Assembly (NCBI GenBank): GCA_019416685.1
Contig: DXWV01000102.1
Coordinates: 106,398 to 170,397, forward strand
DNA: 64,000 nt
From: Bacteroides sp.
GTDB taxonomy: Bacteria; Bacteroidota; Bacteroidia; Bacteroidales; Bacteroidaceae
Reading direction: 5' to 3'
A program made the position numbers and the translations under genes. Of this stretch, positions 7,559 through 15,608 are shown in pieces; positions within the stretch are counted from its first letter, which is position 1; every line of letters starts with the position of its first letter. A model generated the notes under the pieces. It saw only the letters and a program-made list of their open reading frames with translations. It did not search any database and was not told the origin of the DNA.

Positions 7559-7861
7559 ATGAAATATGAACCACATGGAGAAGTTGATTTAGAGAACCAA
7601 TGGATTAACCCTTGGTTTAACTTGATAGGTTGGATAGTTATTATTCTATGTGTATGGTATAACCAAAGCTATACAGTTAAAAAGATGACTTATAAGGAAT
7701 TTGAATTTCCATGGGAGAAGCCAATGAAGATAGAAATGTCATGGGGTAGAAGATGTGTGGTTATTCTCAAATGTCTAATTATTGATGTTAAGAATAACCC
7801 TCGCTATACTCTTGGTTGCTGTGCCTTTCTATTATATCTGATTATTAGGTGTTTCATTTAA
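7559..7861 (+). CDS. Small membrane protein with two helices
   Basis: 100 aa. A first helix, WFNLIGWIVIILCVWY, follows an acidic N-terminus. A second hydrophobic segment ends the chain (LGCCAFLLYLIIRCF). Between them is a cytoplasm-like stretch with YKEFEFPWEKPMKIEMSW. It starts 6 nt after the preceding stop and is the last gene of the operon. Some small Bacteroides mobile-element membrane proteins have this layout, but I do not recognise a family. Confidence 0.55.
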   Translation: MKYEPHGEVDLENQWINPWFNLIGWIVIILCVWYNQSYTVKKMTYKEFEFPWEKPMKIEMSWGRRCVVILKCLIIDVKNNPRYTLGCCAFLLYLIIRCFI

Positions 7862-8199
7862 CAGGAAGAGAAGATAAATCAATATCACTTAAAGTTTACC
7901 TCTTCTAGTGGTATATGATAACTGCATTATAAACTTTGATAAAGAATTGAATTATGAAAAAGAAGAAAGAAACTTAGCATCTTCAAGTGTTATTATGCTA
8001 AATAATGTGCTACCTTTGTAGCAGAGTAATACATAACAGACTATGCAGTAAATAATGAACTCTCTTATATGTAATAAGGTGTAAGTTTACTGTATGTTTA
8101 CAGCAAAAGGTTAATATATTGATTATTAAAGCACGTTTGGCAGCCGCACAAGCAGCGATAGAAGATTGATAATTAGTACTGTATATTAATTTTGAGAGA
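7862..8199. other. Noncoding stretch spanning the likely right junction of the element
   Basis: It contains TTAGCAT/ATGCTAA inverted arms (7974-7980, 7995-8001) around a CTTCAAGT word. Just beyond is GCTACCTTTGTAGC (8009-8022), a perfect hairpin whose core resembles the GTAnnTTTGC core used by IntDOT-type integrases. A frame ending LIIKARLAAAQAAIED at the TGA of 8167-8169 is more GC-rich than its surroundings and may be the 3' tail of a chromosomal gene into which the element inserted. The junction itself is not proven. Confidence 0.35.
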
Positions 8200-8229
8200 G
8201 GGAAGCCATTCAAACAGGTTTCCCTTTTT
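8200..8229 (+). terminator. Intrinsic terminator
   Basis: The stem GGGAAGCC/GGTTTCCC (8 bp, one G-U pair) has a 9-nt loop and is followed by TTTTT at 8225-8229. It lies 30 nt after the TGA at 8167-8169, which supports the view that a real gene once ended there. Confidence 0.7.
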
Positions 8230-8271
8230 ATTTTCCTTGTTTGGGTATTTTATAAAAAACTAACTAAAAAA

Positions 8272-8302
8272 TTGTATAATCAGAACTCTTGTTATACCTT
8301 TG
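8272..8302 (+). promoter_or_regulatory. Promoter of the first outer-membrane barrel gene
   Basis: TTG at 8272-8274, a 20-nt spacer and TACCTTTG at 8295-8302 fit the Bacteroides promoter pattern. The ATG follows at 8369 after a leader of about 60 nt. Confidence 0.65.
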
Positions 8303-8368
8303 CGCCCCGAAAATAAATAGACACCGGATGCTTGCCTATTTTATGTTTAATTTAAAATAAAAAGAAAA

Positions 8369-8887
8369 ATGAAAAAACTATTAGTATTTTTGTTTGTTGT
8401 GGTTGCAACTTTGTCTGTGAATGCGCAGGATATTTACATGGGTGGTACATTCAATTTATGGCGTAATACTGATGCCAATAGAACAAATTTTACAATAGCT
8501 CCGGAAGTTGGTTATAACCTCAGTGAGAAATGGGCGGTAGGTGTAACTTTCTCGTATGCTCATGACTATTTGAAGGGATTGAAGACAAACAGTGTTGCTA
8601 TTGCACCTTATGCTCGTTTTTCATATTATGAGAATAAGATTGTAAGACTGTTTGTTGACGGTGGTTTGGGATTTTCTACAAGCCGTGTGAAAGATGCTGA
8701 TGATGCAATGAACGGTTTTGAAATCGGATTACAACCGGGTATCGCTCTTAAACTGAACAAGAGTTTTAGTCTTATTGCTAAATGTGGATTTGTTGGTTTC
8801 AGAGATGATTATACAGTAAAAGAAGATGGTTTCGGTATCAGCTTACGTAGTGAAGATCTGAGCTTTGGTTTCCACTATGAATTTTAA
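8369..8887 (+). CDS. Outer-membrane beta-barrel protein (small porin-like)
   Basis: 172 aa. A signal peptide (MKKLLVFLFVVVATLSVNAQ, cleavage after Ala-Gln) is followed by alternating strands typical of an 8-stranded barrel and ends in the terminal aromatic FHYEF, the usual C-terminal signature for outer-membrane insertion. It has its own promoter and terminator. The exact porin family cannot be settled by eye (PF13505/PF13568-like). Confidence 0.75.
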   Translation: MKKLLVFLFVVVATLSVNAQDIYMGGTFNLWRNTDANRTNFTIAPEVGYNLSEKWAVGVTFSYAHDYLKGLKTNSVAIAPYARFSYYENKIVRLFVDGGLGFSTSRVKDADDAMNGFEIGLQPGIALKLNKSFSLIAKCGFVGFRDDYTVKEDGFGISLRSEDLSFGFHYEF

Positions 8888-8945
8888 TAAACCAATTTTG
8901 AAAATTTAGAGCGAAGATTCTTTATTTTCTAATAAAAATAGGGAA

Positions 8946-8979
8946 GGGAGTTCCGGTAAATAGGGAATTCCCTTTTTTT
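8946..8979 (+). terminator. Intrinsic terminator
   Basis: The stem GGGAGTTCC/GGAATTCCC (9 bp with one G-U) is followed by seven Ts, 59 nt downstream of the barrel gene. Confidence 0.75.
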
Positions 8980-9020
8980 GTATGTAATATCTATTTGTTT
9001 TGTAATTGTTGACTTAATAT

Positions 9021-9051
9021 TTGTTTTGTGTGTAATTAGATTATACATTTG
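9021..9051 (+). promoter_or_regulatory. Promoter of the second outer-membrane barrel gene
   Basis: TTG 9021-9023, a 20-nt spacer and TACATTTG 9044-9051, followed by ATG at 9110. Confidence 0.55.
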
Positions 9052-9109
9052 TATATTGTTGTTAGATACAGAGACTAAATGACTTTTTATTAATTAAAAC
9101 ACTAAAATC

Positions 9110-9721
9110 ATGAAGAAAAGTATTTTGTTAGTGATGTTTGCTTTATTATCGGTAGCAGGTTTCTCACAGGTTTCATGGAATGCTAAAGTCGGTATGAATA
9201 TTAGCAACTTTACAGGTGATCTGGATGTAAGTGCAAAAGTTGGTGTTAAATTAGGGGTAGGAATGGAATATGCCTTTAATGATACATGGTTATTACAACC
9301 TTCCTTATTCTTATCCCAGAAGGGGGCTAAGTTTAGTGCAACTGTTTCTGGCGATGAAGCTGATGTGAAATTCAACGCTATGTATTTTGAATTACCAATT
9401 ATGATGGCAGCACGTTTTAATGTGGCTAATAATACAAATATTGTGGTAAGTGCCGGTCCGTATATGGCTTATGGAGTAGGAGGGAAAACCAGAACAAAAA
9501 TGAGGATTGGAGGAGCGAAGACAGATATAAAAGAAAGCACTTTTGGCAGTGATGCTTTTGATCGTTTTGACGCAGGCTTAGGAGTTGGTGTTGCGGCTGA
9601 GTTTGGTCGGATTATAGTAGGACTCGACGGGCAGTTTGGTTTGGTGAAGTTGATGGATATGAACATTGACTCCAATCCAAAAAATATAAACTGTGCTATT
9701 ACTTTAGGATATAAATTTTAA
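9110..9721 (+). CDS. Outer-membrane beta-barrel (porin family, PF13568-like)
   Basis: 203 aa. The signal peptide MKKSILLVMFALLSVAGFSQ precedes a barrel with amphipathic strands. It begins VSWNAKVGMNISNFTGD, which is the usual start of PF13568-type Bacteroidetes porins, and ends in ITLGYKF with a terminal Phe. It is flanked by its own promoter and a strong terminator. The ligand or role is unknown. Confidence 0.8.
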   Translation: MKKSILLVMFALLSVAGFSQVSWNAKVGMNISNFTGDLDVSAKVGVKLGVGMEYAFNDTWLLQPSLFLSQKGAKFSATVSGDEADVKFNAMYFELPIMMAARFNVANNTNIVVSAGPYMAYGVGGKTRTKMRIGGAKTDIKESTFGSDAFDRFDAGLGVGVAAEFGRIIVGLDGQFGLVKLMDMNIDSNPKNINCAITLGYKF

Positions 9722-9755
9722 GATAACCCCTGACTGTTTTTATTAATAAACGAAG

Positions 9756-9795
9756 CTCCCACCTTATTCTTCAAGAATGAAGTGGGAGTTTTTTT
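9756..9795 (+). terminator. Intrinsic terminator
   Basis: A long stem CTCCCACcTTATTCTT/AAGAATGAAGTGGGAG with one bulged C is followed by seven Ts. It lies between the converging barrel gene and the end of the thi operon and may serve both strands. Confidence 0.8.
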
Positions 9796-9814
9796 ATAGA
9801 ATGACTATGCTCTC

Positions 9815-10423
9815 TTAATCAGCCAGTCTTTTCAGTTTCTTGAAATGCTCTATTACCGCCAGATAATCACGGTCACAACAGGCATCAAATTTATTCCATA
9901 CGTCTCCCAATACTACAGCACCACCGAAGCCGAAATCTTTTATTTCCGGTAAATTATCTTCGTTGATGCCTCCAAGGGCCATGACTTTACAGTCTATAAT
10001 TTTATCTTTTTGTGCCTGGCGAAGTTCTTCGGCAGTGTATGTAGAGTAATAATTGACTTTTGAAATACTGTCGTAGATAGGGCTCATGAACACATAGTCG
10101 TAAAAATGCTTTTTATTTTTTACTTCTTCTACTGAATGGCATGAACAACTTACATGTCCGGCGTAATCATGCGGTTCTTTAGGGTTACGACTATTCAAAT
10201 GAATTCCCATCAGATTGAATTCTTCTTTCAGATAGAAATGTTCATGTGTTACGATACGATTGTGATATCTTTCCGGTATGAGTGTCAAAAGACGTTCTGA
10301 GTACATAGCGGGCGTTTCCGGTTTTCTAAGATGTAGGATATCCAGACCCTCTTCAAAAAGAGCAGTAATTATTTTATCCTCTTCAATGAAGAAGGTGGGG
10401 GTGGTAACTACAATAAGCTTCAT
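9815..10423 (-). CDS. thiE: Thiamine phosphate synthase-like protein (second ThiE/TenI copy)
   Basis: 202 aa, TIM-barrel fold. LHLRKPE (31-37) stands at the phosphate/pyrimidine-binding strand. GIHLNSRN and VFMSPIYDSISK correspond to the ThiE VHLGQ and GP(I/V)F segments, and MALGGINEDN to the conserved GGI loop. These segments are more degenerate than in the ThiE at 15609-16229, so it may be a TenI-like accessory or a second synthase. It is the last gene of the thi operon, 60 nt after thiF. Thiamine phosphate synthase joins HMP pyrophosphate and thiazole phosphate. Confidence 0.75.
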   Translation of the reverse strand: MKLIVVTTPTFFIEEDKIITALFEEGLDILHLRKPETPAMYSERLLTLIPERYHNRIVTHEHFYLKEEFNLMGIHLNSRNPKEPHDYAGHVSCSCHSVEEVKNKKHFYDYVFMSPIYDSISKVNYYSTYTAEELRQAQKDKIIDCKVMALGGINEDNLPEIKDFGFGGAVVLGDVWNKFDACCDRDYLAVIEHFKKLKRLAD

Positions 10424-10483
10424 TTTTTATGTTAAACAGTTTGTTTAGCAAAGTTAGTAATTAACTATTTGCGAGACCAACGT

Positions 10484-11176
10484 TTATAGTGAAAATATGT
10501 TAGATTGCCATGTCCGCAAGTCAATTGTCCATAGTTTACCGGCTAAAACCTCTCCAAAACCGCAGATTATCTTTAAAACTTCGGTAGCCTCTACACTTCC
10601 GGTAATGGCAGGTGTGACACCTATTACTCCTTTAGGTGGAGGAGGCATACGGAGCATCTCTTCTTCGTTGGGGTATAAATCCCGGTATGTCTTTTTGGTC
10701 TTGCCATAGTTGAATACAGATACCTGACCTTCAAAGCCACAGATGGCTCCGTAGACATAGGGCTTGCCTTGTTCTGCACAGACATCATTGATCAGATATC
10801 GTGTAGCAAAGTTGTCACAACCATCCACAACAATATCATAGTCACTGATAAGGTCTTTGGCATTTTCTTTGCTCAACCGGCCCGGGCAGGAGTTTACTGT
10901 AATTTCACTATTGAGTGCTGTAAGGCGCATAGCGGCGCATACTGCTTTAAAATCGCCTAATTCATCTTCTGTGTATAATACTTGCCGTTGCAGATTGCTG
11001 ATACTTACTTCATCGTCATCTACGAGTCCCAGTGTACCGACTCCTGCTCCTGCTAAATAAAGGGCGATAGGAGAACCGAGTCCTCCCACACCGACTATCA
11101 GAACTTTAGCGGCTTTTAGCTTGGCTTGTCCTTCTTCTCCAATTTCCGGAAGAATTATTTGTCTGTTGTAACGCAT
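10484..11176 (-). CDS. thiF: ThiF-like adenylyltransferase (ThiF/MoeB/HesA family)
   Basis: 230 aa. The Rossmann ATP-binding loop is GVGGLGSPIALYLAGAGVG near residue 30, followed by the acidic LVDDDEVSISNLQRQ segment. D-G-C-D-N-F-A-T-R-Y-L (about 117-127) is the E1-family signature. A PPPPKGVIGVTPAITG segment lies near the adenylation site. The enzyme adenylates the C-terminal glycine of ThiS for sulfur transfer. The CxxC zinc pairs of classic ThiF/MoeB are not obvious. The gene is in the thi operon downstream of thiH, separated by a repeat-bearing 188-nt spacer. Confidence 0.85.
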   Translation of the reverse strand: MRYNRQIILPEIGEEGQAKLKAAKVLIVGVGGLGSPIALYLAGAGVGTLGLVDDDEVSISNLQRQVLYTEDELGDFKAVCAAMRLTALNSEITVNSCPGRLSKENAKDLISDYDIVVDGCDNFATRYLINDVCAEQGKPYVYGAICGFEGQVSVFNYGKTKKTYRDLYPNEEEMLRMPPPPKGVIGVTPAITGSVEATEVLKIICGFGEVLAGKLWTIDLRTWQSNIFSL

Positions 11177-11180
11177 GGAT

Positions 11181-11358
11181 ATATTTACTATTGGACAATT
11201 TACGATTTACGATTGAAATTACTTGGGTTTACATGAATATATTTACGATTAGACAATTTACGATTTACAATTGAAAAATGATTTTCTATATTGGATATAT
11301 ATAAGTGGGAGGACTAATTTCAATCGTAAATTGTAAATTGTCTAATCGTAAATATATT
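11181..11358. repeat. 41-bp inverted repeat inside the thi operon, with a third degenerate copy
   Basis: 11236-11276 and 11318-11358 are near-perfect inverted copies of a 41-bp unit made of ATTTACGATT-like words, with two mismatches. A third, degenerate copy in the orientation of the left arm lies at about 11181-11220. The unit recalls short dispersed palindromic repeats of Bacteroides genomes. In the thiH-thiF transcript it would fold into a long hairpin. Confidence 0.75.
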
Positions 11359-11364
11359 AAATCC

Positions 11365-12489
11365 TCATTGTTGTTTATAATCAAAAGTCTGATCCCAGTC
11401 TTTCCATATCGGTTCGCGCCCCAGCTTTTTCAGAGCCTTTTCTACCTCTGTGGCTTTGCGCTCATCACTGACATGAAATTGCTCGAGCGTTTGTGGATAG
11501 CTGTAATATCCGCCCGGCTCTGTTTTGCTTTCGGCACTCATAGTAGTTACACCTAATGTTGCCATATTATTACGGATTTCCGCACTCTCACGGGTGGAGT
11601 AGGAGATATCTACATCATGATCGAAGATGCGCATGGCAAAGGTGAGTTGTGCCAGTTCACGGTCGTTCATAACAACGTTTGGCTGAAAACCGCCATTTTC
11701 GGAAGGGCGCATACGTGGGAAGTTCACACTATACTTGGTTTTCCAGTAATGCTTTTGCAGATAGCGCAGGTGGTATGCCATCATTGTCACGTCGGTACGC
11801 CATTCTTCCAGCCCTATAAGTACGCCCATGCCTATTTTGTGAACACCTGCCTGTCCCATGCGGTCGAAACCATTAACGCGCCATTCAAATTTAGACTTCA
11901 TGCCACGGGGATGGTAGGTTTTATAGTTTGCTTTGTTGTAGGTTTCCTGAAAGCAAATAACGCCATTCAGACCGTGATGGGTCAGTTCTTCATATTCCTC
12001 TGCCTTCAGTGGCATAACTTCTATTTGCAAATTACTGAAATAGGGTTTTGCCAGATCGAGTGCCCGTGCTATATACGGTACTCCTGCGGCAGCCGGGTTT
12101 TCTCCTGTCACCAACAGCAGGTTCTCGAAAGGAGCCAGTTTTTTGATGGCTTTGTACTCATTTACCATCTCTTCTTCTGTTAATATAGTACGCTTCATCG
12201 GGTTGCTGATGTGGAAACCGCAATAGACGCATGAGTTGGTACATGAGTTGGTAAGATAGAGAGGCACGAACATGGAAATCGTCTTTCCGAAACGCTCCAT
12301 TGTATATTTTTGGCTAAGCCGTGCCATGACCTCAAGATAAGGGGCTGCGGCTGGTGAGATTAATGCCATAAAGTCATTAACGTCACAATGTTCTTTTCCT
12401 AATGCCCGACGTACATCGGCATCTGTCTTGGAATAGATGGCTTTCGTCGTCTCCTCCCAGGATATTTTATCTAATTCATCTGAAAACAT
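11365..12489 (-). CDS. thiH: 2-iminoacetate synthase ThiH (radical SAM)
   Basis: 374 aa. The radical SAM cluster C-x3-C-x2-C lies in TNSCTNSCVYCGF near residue 83. LLLVTGENP and the downstream FQETYNKANY and RMGQAGVHKIGMGVLIG segments are characteristic of ThiH. The protein cleaves tyrosine to dehydroglycine (2-iminoacetate) for ThiG. The length matches the family. It is one base past the stop of the preceding HEAT-like gene and in operon with thiC and thiG. Bacteroides are anaerobes, which fits ThiH rather than ThiO. Confidence 0.92.
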   Translation of the reverse strand: MFSDELDKISWEETTKAIYSKTDADVRRALGKEHCDVNDFMALISPAAAPYLEVMARLSQKYTMERFGKTISMFVPLYLTNSCTNSCVYCGFHISNPMKRTILTEEEMVNEYKAIKKLAPFENLLLVTGENPAAAGVPYIARALDLAKPYFSNLQIEVMPLKAEEYEELTHHGLNGVICFQETYNKANYKTYHPRGMKSKFEWRVNGFDRMGQAGVHKIGMGVLIGLEEWRTDVTMMAYHLRYLQKHYWKTKYSVNFPRMRPSENGGFQPNVVMNDRELAQLTFAMRIFDHDVDISYSTRESAEIRNNMATLGVTTMSAESKTEPGGYYSYPQTLEQFHVSDERKATEVEKALKKLGREPIWKDWDQTFDYKQQ

Positions 12490-12490
12490 T

Positions 12491-13036
12491 TTATTTTTTT
12501 CTTTTAGTAGTCTGATTTATTTTCTTCAGTGTATTCCGGATTGTTGTTGTTACTCCTTTTGAAAAGAATTCTGTTTCAACACTTTCGAGAATGATACGTA
12601 ATTCACCCAACAGTTCCGGCTCTTTCTGGCAGAGCCGGTAAGCGGTCTTGATGCACAAAGCTTGTACTCCGATACTTTCAGCGGGCGAGAACATACGGTC
12701 GAAACAGAAATTCAGCAGAGGAACAGATATAGGTTCCTGTACCGGAAGATTGAAGAGAATGGAAAGAAGCAGGCGTTTTGAACCGTCGTGTGTACAACTC
12801 AACAAGCGTCCTGTCAGTTCTTCCCGTAACGGGACAAACCAACCGGGATGAACCTCGCTTAGCTTTTCGCAAACCCATAATGCACGCCATGAAACGAGGC
12901 GTTTGCTGTCGAAAGTGAGTTTGTACATATCCGGTAATTCCTCCGGATGAAGGCTGAGAGATTTTACCATTGGTTCAATGTTCAATTCAGAGATATGCAC
13001 CAACAGGGCATTACGAAACTCGTCGATTCTTTCCAT
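12491..13036 (-). CDS. HEAT-repeat-like protein of unknown function in the thi operon
   Basis: 181 aa, all helical. Helix pairs such as SWRALWVCEKLSEVHP, GSKRLLLSILFNLP, IGVQALCIKTAYRLCQKEPEL and LRIILES look like three HEAT-type repeats. There is no signal peptide or catalytic motif. The gene is packed between thiC (6-nt gap) and thiH (1-nt gap), so it is translated with the pathway. No thiamine enzyme is missing, so a scaffold or an unrelated passenger are both possible. Confidence 0.65.
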   Translation of the reverse strand: MERIDEFRNALLVHISELNIEPMVKSLSLHPEELPDMYKLTFDSKRLVSWRALWVCEKLSEVHPGWFVPLREELTGRLLSCTHDGSKRLLLSILFNLPVQEPISVPLLNFCFDRMFSPAESIGVQALCIKTAYRLCQKEPELLGELRIILESVETEFFSKGVTTTIRNTLKKINQTTKRKK

Positions 13037-13042
13037 ATTTGT

Positions 13043-14737
13043 TTATTCTTCTTTCTTTGTGTTTTTGAGTTCACGACTCAGACGCATGGCACAGAAGTTA
13101 GGACCGCACATCGTACAATATTCTCCGTCTGTATGCCGCCCGGCATGGAAATAGGAGAAAGCACGTTCGGGGTCAAGTGAAAGGTCGAACTGGTCTTTCC
13201 AACGGAATTCATAACGGGCTTTGCTTAGTGCATTATCACGTACTTGTGCACCGGGATGTCCTTTTGCAAGATCGGCTGCATGAGCAGCAATTTTGTAAGT
13301 GATCACTCCCACACGTACGTCTTCTTTGTCGGGCAGAGCAAGATGTTCTTTCGGAGTGACATAGCAGAGCATTGCTGTGCCCAACCAACCAATCTGTGCA
13401 GCACCAATAGCCGATGTGATATGGTCATATCCGGGAGCGATGTCTGTAACCAACGGACCGAGGGTATAGAAAGGAGCATTGTGACATTTTTCTATCTGAC
13501 GTTCCATGTTTTCTTTGATTTTGTGCATAGGTACATGTCCGGGCCCTTCAATGAATGCCTGCACATTCTTTTCCCAGGCACGCACTACAAGCTCTCCCAT
13601 GGTGTCGAGCTCGGCAAATTGTGCTTCATCATTAGCATCGTGGATAGACCCGGGGCGAAGGCCGTCTCCCAATGAAACGGCTACATCATATTGTGCTAAA
13701 ATATCACAGATGTCATCAAAATGCTCGTAGAGGAAACTTTCACGGTCATGTACAAGGCACCATTTACTCATAATACTTCCCCCACGGCTTACAATTCCAC
13801 AAAGACGTTTTTCTGCCAGATGTACATTGTGACGGCGAATTCCTGCATGGATGGTGAAATAGTCTACACCCTGTTCGCATTGTTCAATCAAAGTATCGCG
13901 GTAAAGTTCCCAGGTAAGGTCTTCTACTTTCCCATTAACTTTCTCCAGAGCCTGATAGATGGGTACAGTACCTACCGGTACCGGGCAATTACGAATGATC
14001 CACTCGCGTGTTTCATGGATATTTTCTCCTGTTGAGAGATCCATAAGTGTGTCGCCGCCCCATTTGCAGCTCCATACGGCTTTTTCCACTTCTTCGTCAA
14101 TACCGGAGGTTGTGGCAGAGTTTCCGATATTCGTATTGATTTTCACCAGGAAGTTACGTCCGATAATCATAGGTTCTGCTTCCGGGTGATTAATATTAGC
14201 AGGTAATACAGCACGTCCTTCGGCTATTTCCTGACGGACAAATTCAGGAGTGATGTATGTTTCTATACCCAATTCTTCGCAGTTCATATTTTCACGGATA
14301 GCTACGTATTCCATCTCCGGAGTGATGATACCACGTTTGGCATATGCCATTTGAGTGATGTGTTCACCTTTCTTTGCCCGGTAGGGTAGAGCGATATGCT
14401 CAAAGCGCAGATGATCTAATCCTTTGTCATTCCGGCGTATACGGCCATATTCAGAAGTAATTTCGGGTAATTGTTCTACGTCGTTCCGTTTCAGAATCCA
14501 TGCTTCACGCAAGCGTGGTAAGCCTTTTTTCAGGTCGATAGATACATTGGTATCACTGAAAGGGCCACTGGTGTCATATACATAAACTTTTGGATTGGGT
14601 GTTATAATCTTCTCGTTACCATCGAAAGTTGTGCTTGGCACTTGTTCTACTCTACGCATAGCTACCCGTATTTCGGGGAATAATTTGCCGGGCATATACA
14701 CTTTCTCAGAGCGTGGGAATTTTATTTTTTGTTCCAT
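13043..14737 (-). CDS. thiC: Phosphomethylpyrimidine synthase ThiC
   Basis: 564 aa. The C-terminal CTMCGPNFCAM (CxxCxxxxC) binds the 4Fe-4S cluster of this unusual radical SAM enzyme. Other family marks are RENMNCEELG, NIGNSATTSGIDEEVEKAVW, GGDTLMDLSTG, FTIHAGI and GDGLRPGSI. It converts AIR into HMP phosphate. The length fits the shorter ThiC form. It lies 42 nt after thiG. Confidence 0.95.
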   Translation of the reverse strand: MEQKIKFPRSEKVYMPGKLFPEIRVAMRRVEQVPSTTFDGNEKIITPNPKVYVYDTSGPFSDTNVSIDLKKGLPRLREAWILKRNDVEQLPEITSEYGRIRRNDKGLDHLRFEHIALPYRAKKGEHITQMAYAKRGIITPEMEYVAIRENMNCEELGIETYITPEFVRQEIAEGRAVLPANINHPEAEPMIIGRNFLVKINTNIGNSATTSGIDEEVEKAVWSCKWGGDTLMDLSTGENIHETREWIIRNCPVPVGTVPIYQALEKVNGKVEDLTWELYRDTLIEQCEQGVDYFTIHAGIRRHNVHLAEKRLCGIVSRGGSIMSKWCLVHDRESFLYEHFDDICDILAQYDVAVSLGDGLRPGSIHDANDEAQFAELDTMGELVVRAWEKNVQAFIEGPGHVPMHKIKENMERQIEKCHNAPFYTLGPLVTDIAPGYDHITSAIGAAQIGWLGTAMLCYVTPKEHLALPDKEDVRVGVITYKIAAHAADLAKGHPGAQVRDNALSKARYEFRWKDQFDLSLDPERAFSYFHAGRHTDGEYCTMCGPNFCAMRLSRELKNTKKEE

Positions 14738-14779
14738 ATGATTAGTTGTTAAATTACAGTGCGTCTATGTCGCAGCTAT

Positions 14780-15559
14780 TTATTGTATGTTTAGAAATGC
14801 TGTAAGAGGAGAGCTTGCTTCTGCTATGAGGTTATCCGCTTGCATGCCTAAACCAGCTTCATAAGCCATACGTCCGGCTTCTACTGCCATCTTGAATGCT
14901 TTGGCCATTTCTAACGGATCACTTGCTACCGCAATGGCTGTATTGACCAGACAGGCAGATGCACCTAACTCCATGGCTTCTGCCGCATGACTTGGAGCAC
15001 CGATACCGGCATCTACTACTACAGGGATATTGGCTTGTTCGATGATAATTTTCAGGAATTCTTTCGTTTGCAACCCCTTGTTTGTTCCGATAGGAGCACC
15101 CAGTGGCATTACTGTTGCAGCACCGGCTTCTTCCAGTTGTTTACAAAGCACAGGGTCGGCTTGGCAATAGGGGAGTACAACAAAGCCTAATTTCACTAAT
15201 TCTTCAGTTGCCTTCAGGGTTTCTACAGAATCGGGAAGGAGATAACGTGGGTCGGGATGAATTTCGAGTTTCAGCCAGTTTGTACCGAATGCTTCACGTG
15301 CCATTTGTGCGGCAAATATAGCCTCTTCGGCATTTCTTACTCCCGACGTATTGGGCAATAACTGAATATGCGGATGGATGATATGTTTCAGCATGTCATC
15401 TTCTTTGTTATCCATATCAATACGCTTCATAGCTACTGTCACCATTTCAGTGCCCGATGCCAGAAGAGATTGTTCCATCAGTTCATTAGAGTTGAATTTG
15501 CCTGTTCCTAAGAAAAGACGGGAGTTGAACTCACGTCCCGCAATAATAAGTTTTTCCAT
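14780..15559 (-). CDS. thiG: Thiazole synthase ThiG
   Basis: 259 aa. WLKLEIHPDPRYLLPDS contains the Schiff-base lysine region. PYCQADPVLCKQLEEAG, VMPLGAPIGTNKG and VVVDAGIGAPSHAAEAMELG are the ThiG barrel motifs for phosphate binding. It condenses DXP, dehydroglycine and ThiS thiocarboxylate into the thiazole phosphate. Length and order in the operon are normal. Confidence 0.95.
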   Translation of the reverse strand: MEKLIIAGREFNSRLFLGTGKFNSNELMEQSLLASGTEMVTVAMKRIDMDNKEDDMLKHIIHPHIQLLPNTSGVRNAEEAIFAAQMAREAFGTNWLKLEIHPDPRYLLPDSVETLKATEELVKLGFVVLPYCQADPVLCKQLEEAGAATVMPLGAPIGTNKGLQTKEFLKIIIEQANIPVVVDAGIGAPSHAAEAMELGASACLVNTAIAVASDPLEMAKAFKMAVEAGRMAYEAGLGMQADNLIAEASSPLTAFLNIQ

Positions 15560-15608
15560 ATCTGTGATTTGTGAATTATAATTTATGAATTATCGAGAGG
15601 AATCTTTT

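Larger units (their letters stand above)
1..8120. mobile_element. AT-rich integrated element (right part; left end outside window)
   Basis: The stretch is visibly more AT-rich than the DNA after it. It starts within a tyrosine recombinase gene and carries replication/recombination-type genes (polymerase-like protein, Sak4-like ATPase, DUF3871) that are typical of Bacteroides integrative elements. No conjugation, relaxase or virion genes are visible, so ICE, IME and phage-satellite identities all remain open. The right boundary is an estimate: composition changes near 8,122, where an open frame ending at 8169 looks like the 3' end of a chromosomal gene. No att repeat can be identified because the left end is missing. 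Confidence 0.6.
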
